Position numbers and translations under genes: made by a program. A DNA stretch of 64,000 nucleotides from Ulvibacterium sp. (GTDB lineage: Bacteria; Bacteroidota; Bacteroidia; Flavobacteriales; Flavobacteriaceae): NCBI RefSeq assembly GCF_028285715.1, contig NZ_JANQOO010000021.1, positions 1-64,000 on the forward strand. Direction: 5' to 3'. The notes under the pieces were generated by a model. It saw only the letters and a list, made by a program, of their open reading frames with translations. It had not been told where the DNA came from and did no database searches. Position 1 is the first letter of the stretch; every line of letters begins with the position of its first letter. Of the stretch, positions 60,211 to 64,000 are shown piece by piece.

Positions 60211-61680
60211 TTAAAGACCGCTGATAAAACTTCCATACAGATCCTTGAATTGATAGCCCTCCGTAAATCGGTGCTTGCTCAATTTTTTGAAAGCAACGAG
60301 TCCCCAAAGCAACAGCTCTTTAAGAAAATAAACGTCCTTCCCCGGGAAATCCGGTTGGTATTCCCTTATCAATTGATTTAATGCAGGAATACTGTCCAAG
60401 GCGCGTTTGTATTCTTCGTCCGTATAATCGTCCAACAGTTCAAAGCCTTCACCTTCAAAAAACCAGTGTGCCAGATTATCATAAGGAGTCTCTTCGTTCT
60501 TTCGTTCCAATTTATTGATCTTTGGAAAGTATTCCGGGAATAAAGATTTCACCGCATCATCAATAAGTTTTTCCGCAACGGCATCCGCTCCTTCCTGTTC
60601 GCCCTCATATACGAGTTCTATTTTTCCCGTAATGGACGGGATAACTCCCAAGAAATCACTTAGCCTAACATTGGTTTTATCCGCGCCGGATAGCAGGGCT
60701 CGCCGTTCTGCTGTGCTTAACAAATTTTCAAAAGCGGTGATACTGGCCCTGGCACTTACCCCGCTTTTAAAATCCACATATTCACTTTCCCTAGCCTCAA
60801 AACTGATTTGTTCCAACAAATCCTTGGCCAAATCCGGTACGTAAACCAGATTTGTTTGTCGGGCATCCAAATTGGACTCTTGTTCCGTAATTTTACGCGC
60901 CGTTTCTATATCTTCCGGGTAATGCGTCAAAATTTGGGACCCTATCCTATCCTTTAACGGGGTTACTATACTACCCCTGTTGGTATAATCCTCAGGATTT
61001 GCCGTAAACACAAACTGAATATCCAAGGGCAATCGTAATTTGAAGCCCCGTATTTGGATATCCCCTTCTTGAAGGATATTAAAAAGTGAGACCTGGATTC
61101 TAGCTTGTAGATCAGGAAGTTCGTTGATAACAAAAATTGAGCGATTGGCCCTAGGAATCATCCCAAAATGGATGACTCGATCATCGGCATAGGACAACTT
61201 TAAATTAGCCGCCTTTATGGGGTCTACATCACCGATCAAATCCGCTACCGTAACATCAGGGGTAGCTAATTTTTCGTAAAACCGATCATTCCTGTGCAAC
61301 CATGAAATAGGAGTGGCATCCCCAAGTTCTGCAATGCGTTGTTTGGCATAACGGGATATTGGGTTAAACGGGTCATCATTGATTTCGGAACCTTCCACAA
61401 TGGGAATCCATTCGTCCAAAAGGTTTACCATGAGTCTGGCCAGTCTCGTCTTGGCCTGCCCCCGCAACCCTAACAAGTTGATATTGTGTCTGGATAGGAT
61501 AGCCCTTTCCAACTCTGGTATTACCGAGTTCTCATAGCCCCATACCCCGGTAAACGTTTCTTCCCCTGTTTTGATTTTTTCACGCAAATTGTCGCGCAAT
61601 TCATCTTTAATACTTTTTCCTTGGTACCCTGCCTTTTTGAGTTCGCCAAGTGTAGTGGTCTCTTTATAATTCAATTTCAT
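60211..61680 (-). CDS. Magnesium chelatase-I/MoxR-type AAA+ ATPase
   Basis: 489 residues. Walker A LLGLRGQAKTR (69-79), Walker B-like region FVINELPDLQARIQVSLFN, sensor and pore loops IRGFKLRLPLDIQFVFTANP and NRGSIVTPLKDRIGS. The C-terminal half is helical and acidic. These ATPases work with a vWA protein, which here is the upstream gene (15-bp gap). Their usual role is remodelling or activating another protein, sometimes by inserting a metal. The identity of the client is not shown. Confidence 0.87.
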   Translation of the reverse strand: MKLNYKETTTLGELKKAGYQGKSIKDELRDNLREKIKTGEETFTGVWGYENSVIPELERAILSRHNINLLGLRGQAKTRLARLMVNLLDEWIPIVEGSEINDDPFNPISRYAKQRIAELGDATPISWLHRNDRFYEKLATPDVTVADLIGDVDPIKAANLKLSYADDRVIHFGMIPRANRSIFVINELPDLQARIQVSLFNILQEGDIQIRGFKLRLPLDIQFVFTANPEDYTNRGSIVTPLKDRIGSQILTHYPEDIETARKITEQESNLDARQTNLVYVPDLAKDLLEQISFEARESEYVDFKSGVSARASITAFENLLSTAERRALLSGADKTNVRLSDFLGVIPSITGKIELVYEGEQEGADAVAEKLIDDAVKSLFPEYFPKINKLERKNEETPYDNLAHWFFEGEGFELLDDYTDEEYKRALDSIPALNQLIREYQPDFPGKDVYFLKELLLWGLVAFKKLSKHRFTEGYQFKDLYGSFISGL

Positions 61681-61695
61681 AGATTTTTCCTGCTT

Positions 61696-62868
61696 TTAAC
61701 CTTTTAATCTTTTGCGTCGGTTCGACTCATAATCCTCGAAAATCATTTCGCCCAATCCCTTTAATCCTGTAAAAAACGCCTTCCCCTTGTTCGCCTCCGT
61801 GAAATGACGCACGAATCGCATAAGATAGGGATCCTGGGCAATCATAAATGTCGTAATGGGAATATGTAGTTTTCTTGCCTGCCTGGCCATATTGTAGCAT
61901 TTCTCCACAATGTAATCGTCCAAACCTACGCTGTTTTTATAATATGTCCCATCCGGCAACCGTAAACAACTGGGTTTACCATCGGTAATCATAAAGATTT
62001 GTTTATTGGTATTCCGCTTTCTACGGAGCATGTCCATAGCCAATTGTAGACCTGCAACGGTATTGGTATGATAGGGCCCTACTTTTAAATAGGGTAAATC
62101 CTTTATCGGAATGGGCCAGGCATCATTTCCAAAAACGAGTATGTCCAAGGTGTCTTTTGGGTACCTTGTGGTAATCAATTCCGCTAGGGCCATGGCCACC
62201 TTTTTTGCGGGTGTGATGCGATCTTCGCCATACAAAATCATACTATGGCTAATATCTATCATGAGTACCGTGCTCATTTGCGCCTTATAATGGGTATCCT
62301 CCACCACTAGGTCTTCCTCGCTGAGGGAAAAATTGCCGATACCATGATTTATCTGGGCATTTTTTAGGCTCTCGGTCATTGAAATATGTTCCAGCGCATC
62401 GCCATAGCGGTATTCCCTGAAATCCCCGGTATGTTCGTCCCCTCGGCCGGAAGAACCCGTTTTGTGACTACCGGCGCCCCTTCTTTTAAGTTTACCAAAA
62501 ATCTGGTCTAGAGCTCTACGTCGGATGATCCGTTCCATCTTCGCAGTAATGGAAATGGTACCGTTTCCATTGCCATCTTCTCCATCTTGTCCATCTTCCC
62601 CGTCATTGGACTGCCCGTCCCCATCTTCAAATTCTTCACGGATATATCCCTTGGCCTTTAGATCTTCAATAAAATCGTCAATGGTGTAGTTCTCGTCGGT
62701 AAGTTCGTATTCCTTATCCAATTCACGTAACCAATCGATTGCCTCGTCAAAATCCCCCGAGGTGTGTGTAATAAGTTCTTGGAAAATATCAAAGAGTTTT
62801 TCAAAGGGAGTCTGTTCCGGAGCTTCGTAGGGAACAAAGCGAAAACCTTTTCTTGTCATCATAGCCAT
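61696..62868 (-). CDS. vWA-domain partner of the MoxR-type ATPase
   Basis: 390 residues. The N-terminal 80 residues are helical, residues 82-103 form a Gly/Asp/Gln-rich spacer, and the vWA domain spans about 195-370. Its metal site is DISHS (205-209), with FMITDGKPS downstream. RGAGSHKTGSSGRGDEHTGD at 130-149 is a flexible basic-acidic link. BchD/CobT-like in layout. The ATPase gene follows 15 bases on. A MoxR-vWA pair usually serves one enzyme or complex; no candidate is adjacent. Confidence 0.87.
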   Translation of the reverse strand: MAMMTRKGFRFVPYEAPEQTPFEKLFDIFQELITHTSGDFDEAIDWLRELDKEYELTDENYTIDDFIEDLKAKGYIREEFEDGDGQSNDGEDGQDGEDGNGNGTISITAKMERIIRRRALDQIFGKLKRRGAGSHKTGSSGRGDEHTGDFREYRYGDALEHISMTESLKNAQINHGIGNFSLSEEDLVVEDTHYKAQMSTVLMIDISHSMILYGEDRITPAKKVAMALAELITTRYPKDTLDILVFGNDAWPIPIKDLPYLKVGPYHTNTVAGLQLAMDMLRRKRNTNKQIFMITDGKPSCLRLPDGTYYKNSVGLDDYIVEKCYNMARQARKLHIPITTFMIAQDPYLMRFVRHFTEANKGKAFFTGLKGLGEMIFEDYESNRRKRLKG

Positions 62869-63009
62869 TATATAAAATTAACACATTTGGCAGAATCCAT
62901 TCCGGTTTTAAAGAAAACTTAACTTTATGGGGTTCAAACCCCGGTGCATGTCCCAACTCAAAGAAATGGCTCATGTTCATTGGTAGCACTGGTAATTCTT
63001 TCAAAAAAA

Positions 63010-63816
63010 ATGGATCAAAAACAATTTTATGGTTTTTTGAACACCCCTCCGCTTTGGCAGAATGTACAATTTGGTATACAACAGTTTACTTTTCCCAAAA
63101 TAGACCTGAACCATTTTTCGACGCAACCCATTCCCAAAAGAATACGATTAGGACATCAGATGGAACATGTTTTTAAACAATTCATGGCACATTCCGATTC
63201 CTACGAAATCCTGTTGCACGGGGTACCCGTCAAAAGGGGCAACCGAACTATAGGGGAAATCGACTTTATCCTAATGGAAGTTCAAATCCAAAAGTTGATC
63301 CATGTAGAACTCACCTATAAATTCTACCTTATTGACCCGGAAATATCCGAACCCATACATCGTTTAATAGGCCCCAATAGAAGGGATATGTTTTTTACCA
63401 AAATAGAAAAAATAAAGGACCAGCAATTCCCCTTGCTACATTCCCATGAAGGAATAATTGCTTTGTCCGGTAAGGCCATCGATTCCAAAAAAATTGAACA
63501 TCAGGTATGCTTCAAGGCACAGTTGTTTGCCCCGTATCGAAATACAGAAGTCCATATTAGGCCATTAAATCAGGGATGCATTTTTGGGTACTGGCTTCGC
63601 TTCGATGATTTCAATACCAAAGATTTTTGGTCCAATACCTACTATATTCCTTTTAAGTCCGAGTGGGTCGTGGTACCACACAAAGACGTCCCATGGTCAT
63701 CGCACCATCAAATCCTAATGGAACTCAATCTTGGCATGCTCAGCAAAAACGCTCCTATGGTCTGGATGAAAAAACCTAACGGCCAATTTGACAAGTTCTT
63801 CGTAGTATGGTGGTAA
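63010..63816 (+). CDS. DUF1853 family protein
   Basis: 268 residues from the ATG at 63010 (MDQKQFYGFLNTPPLWQN); an earlier in-frame ATG at 62944 looks like leader sequence. DUF1853 features: RLGHQMEHVFKQFMAHSD, GEIDFILMEVQIQKLIHVEL and YKFYLIDPEISEPIHRLIGP. The E-x-D plus ExK-like pattern (GEIDFI then HVELTYKF) recalls a PD-(D/E)xK nuclease fold, but this is not established for the family. Function unknown. Confidence 0.75.
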   Translation: MDQKQFYGFLNTPPLWQNVQFGIQQFTFPKIDLNHFSTQPIPKRIRLGHQMEHVFKQFMAHSDSYEILLHGVPVKRGNRTIGEIDFILMEVQIQKLIHVELTYKFYLIDPEISEPIHRLIGPNRRDMFFTKIEKIKDQQFPLLHSHEGIIALSGKAIDSKKIEHQVCFKAQLFAPYRNTEVHIRPLNQGCIFGYWLRFDDFNTKDFWSNTYYIPFKSEWVVVPHKDVPWSSHHQILMELNLGMLSKNAPMVWMKKPNGQFDKFFVVWW

Positions 63817-63907
63817 AAAGCCGCCTAAATTGAACCTACCTCTTCTACAAAGGTAACTTCTTTAGACGGCCCTTGAAAACCCAAAAATCAGCAACCAAGA
63901 TTTTCAG

Positions 63908-64000
63908 TTATTCAAACTCATAACTGGCCCTTACCACTTGTGTCAAACGAAAATAGCCATGGGCGTAATTATCCGGATTGGTCAGATTTATGCAGTTTCC
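63908..64000 (-). CDS. C-terminal end of an unidentified gene, truncated by the window
   Basis: Only 30 residues are visible: GNCINLTNPDNYAHGYFRLT followed by QVVRASYEFE and the stop. The pattern NLTNPxNYxxGYFxL resembles the end of DUF4249 outer-membrane lipoproteins, which cluster with TonB-dependent receptors, but it is too short to be sure. Confidence 0.4.
   Translation of the reverse strand, partial: GNCINLTNPDNYAHGYFRLTQVVRASYEFE

Noticed and set aside
1-64000. tRNA, rRNA, CRISPR or intact IS elements
   Set aside because: Gaps longer than 200 bases were read through by eye; no cloverleaf, rRNA, regular spacer-repeat array or transposase was found.

Overview
The window looks like a piece of a Flavobacteriaceae (Bacteroidota) chromosome, probably from a marine, Maribacter/Zobellia/Muricauda-like organism. 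The reasons are the families present (DUF6090, DUF6155, DUF5916, YaiO-type barrels, secreted TonB C-terminal domains), Bacteroidota-style -7 boxes (TAnnTTTG) where promoters are visible, few recognisable Shine-Dalgarno sequences, and many short secreted or lipoprotein leaders. No tRNA, rRNA, CRISPR array or intact IS element was seen. Both edges cut genes: an MG2-like protein at base 1 and an unidentified protein at base 64000, both on the minus strand.

Bases 1-24300 are ordinary genome. They hold an amidohydrolase, a MocA/XdhC molybdenum-cofactor pair, a DUF5916 barrel with a ChbG-like deacetylase, a vWA lipoprotein, three cell-envelope hydrolases (M14 peptidase, amidase, 3D-domain protein), pirin, two D-2-hydroxyacid dehydrogenases, a NylB-like serine hydrolase, MenB, DUF6090, an FMN hydroxyacid dehydrogenase, a glycosyltransferase, an SF2 helicase and a sigma-70 factor with a clear terminator.

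Bases 24300-34600: two related micro-ORFs (33 and 32 codons) follow the sigma factor. Next comes a compact six-gene minus-strand operon: cytoplasmic hybrid kinase with Hpt, response regulator, membrane-anchored HEAT protein, processive GT2 synthase, LtaS-like transferase with TPRs, and YaiO barrel. The genes overlap or nearly touch. The set reads as one signal-controlled machine for making, decorating and exporting a surface polysaccharide.

Bases 35000-41000 hold a thioesterase, a secreted protein with a PSD-like decarboxylase, DUF72, an aldehyde dehydrogenase and a class C serine hydrolase. Bases 40670-48190 are accessory. An 18-bp element (consensus on the minus strand AAAGTTCAAATAAACGAT) occurs seven times. 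At the tightest junctions it is nearly the whole gap between one stop codon and the next start. It separates small AT-rich genes: a signal peptidase with a Ser-His dyad, two tiny membrane peptides, two hypotheticals, a zinc-ribbon protein and a TonB-like pseudogene. A diverged duplication of about 300 bp flanks the block. Bases 48196-50766 hold an AT-rich Mrr-nuclease/nSTAND3 NTPase, a candidate antiphage sensor, beside a broken serine resolvase.

Bases 50846-64000 return to ordinary genes: a conserved small protein, DUF2461, CysE/CysM, two tandem alpha/beta hydrolases, a TruA-like enzyme, two membrane proteins, an OmpR/HAMP two-component pair, a MoxR-type ATPase with a vWA partner, and DUF1853. 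Residue positions were counted by hand, and all family names come from motif recognition without database searches.
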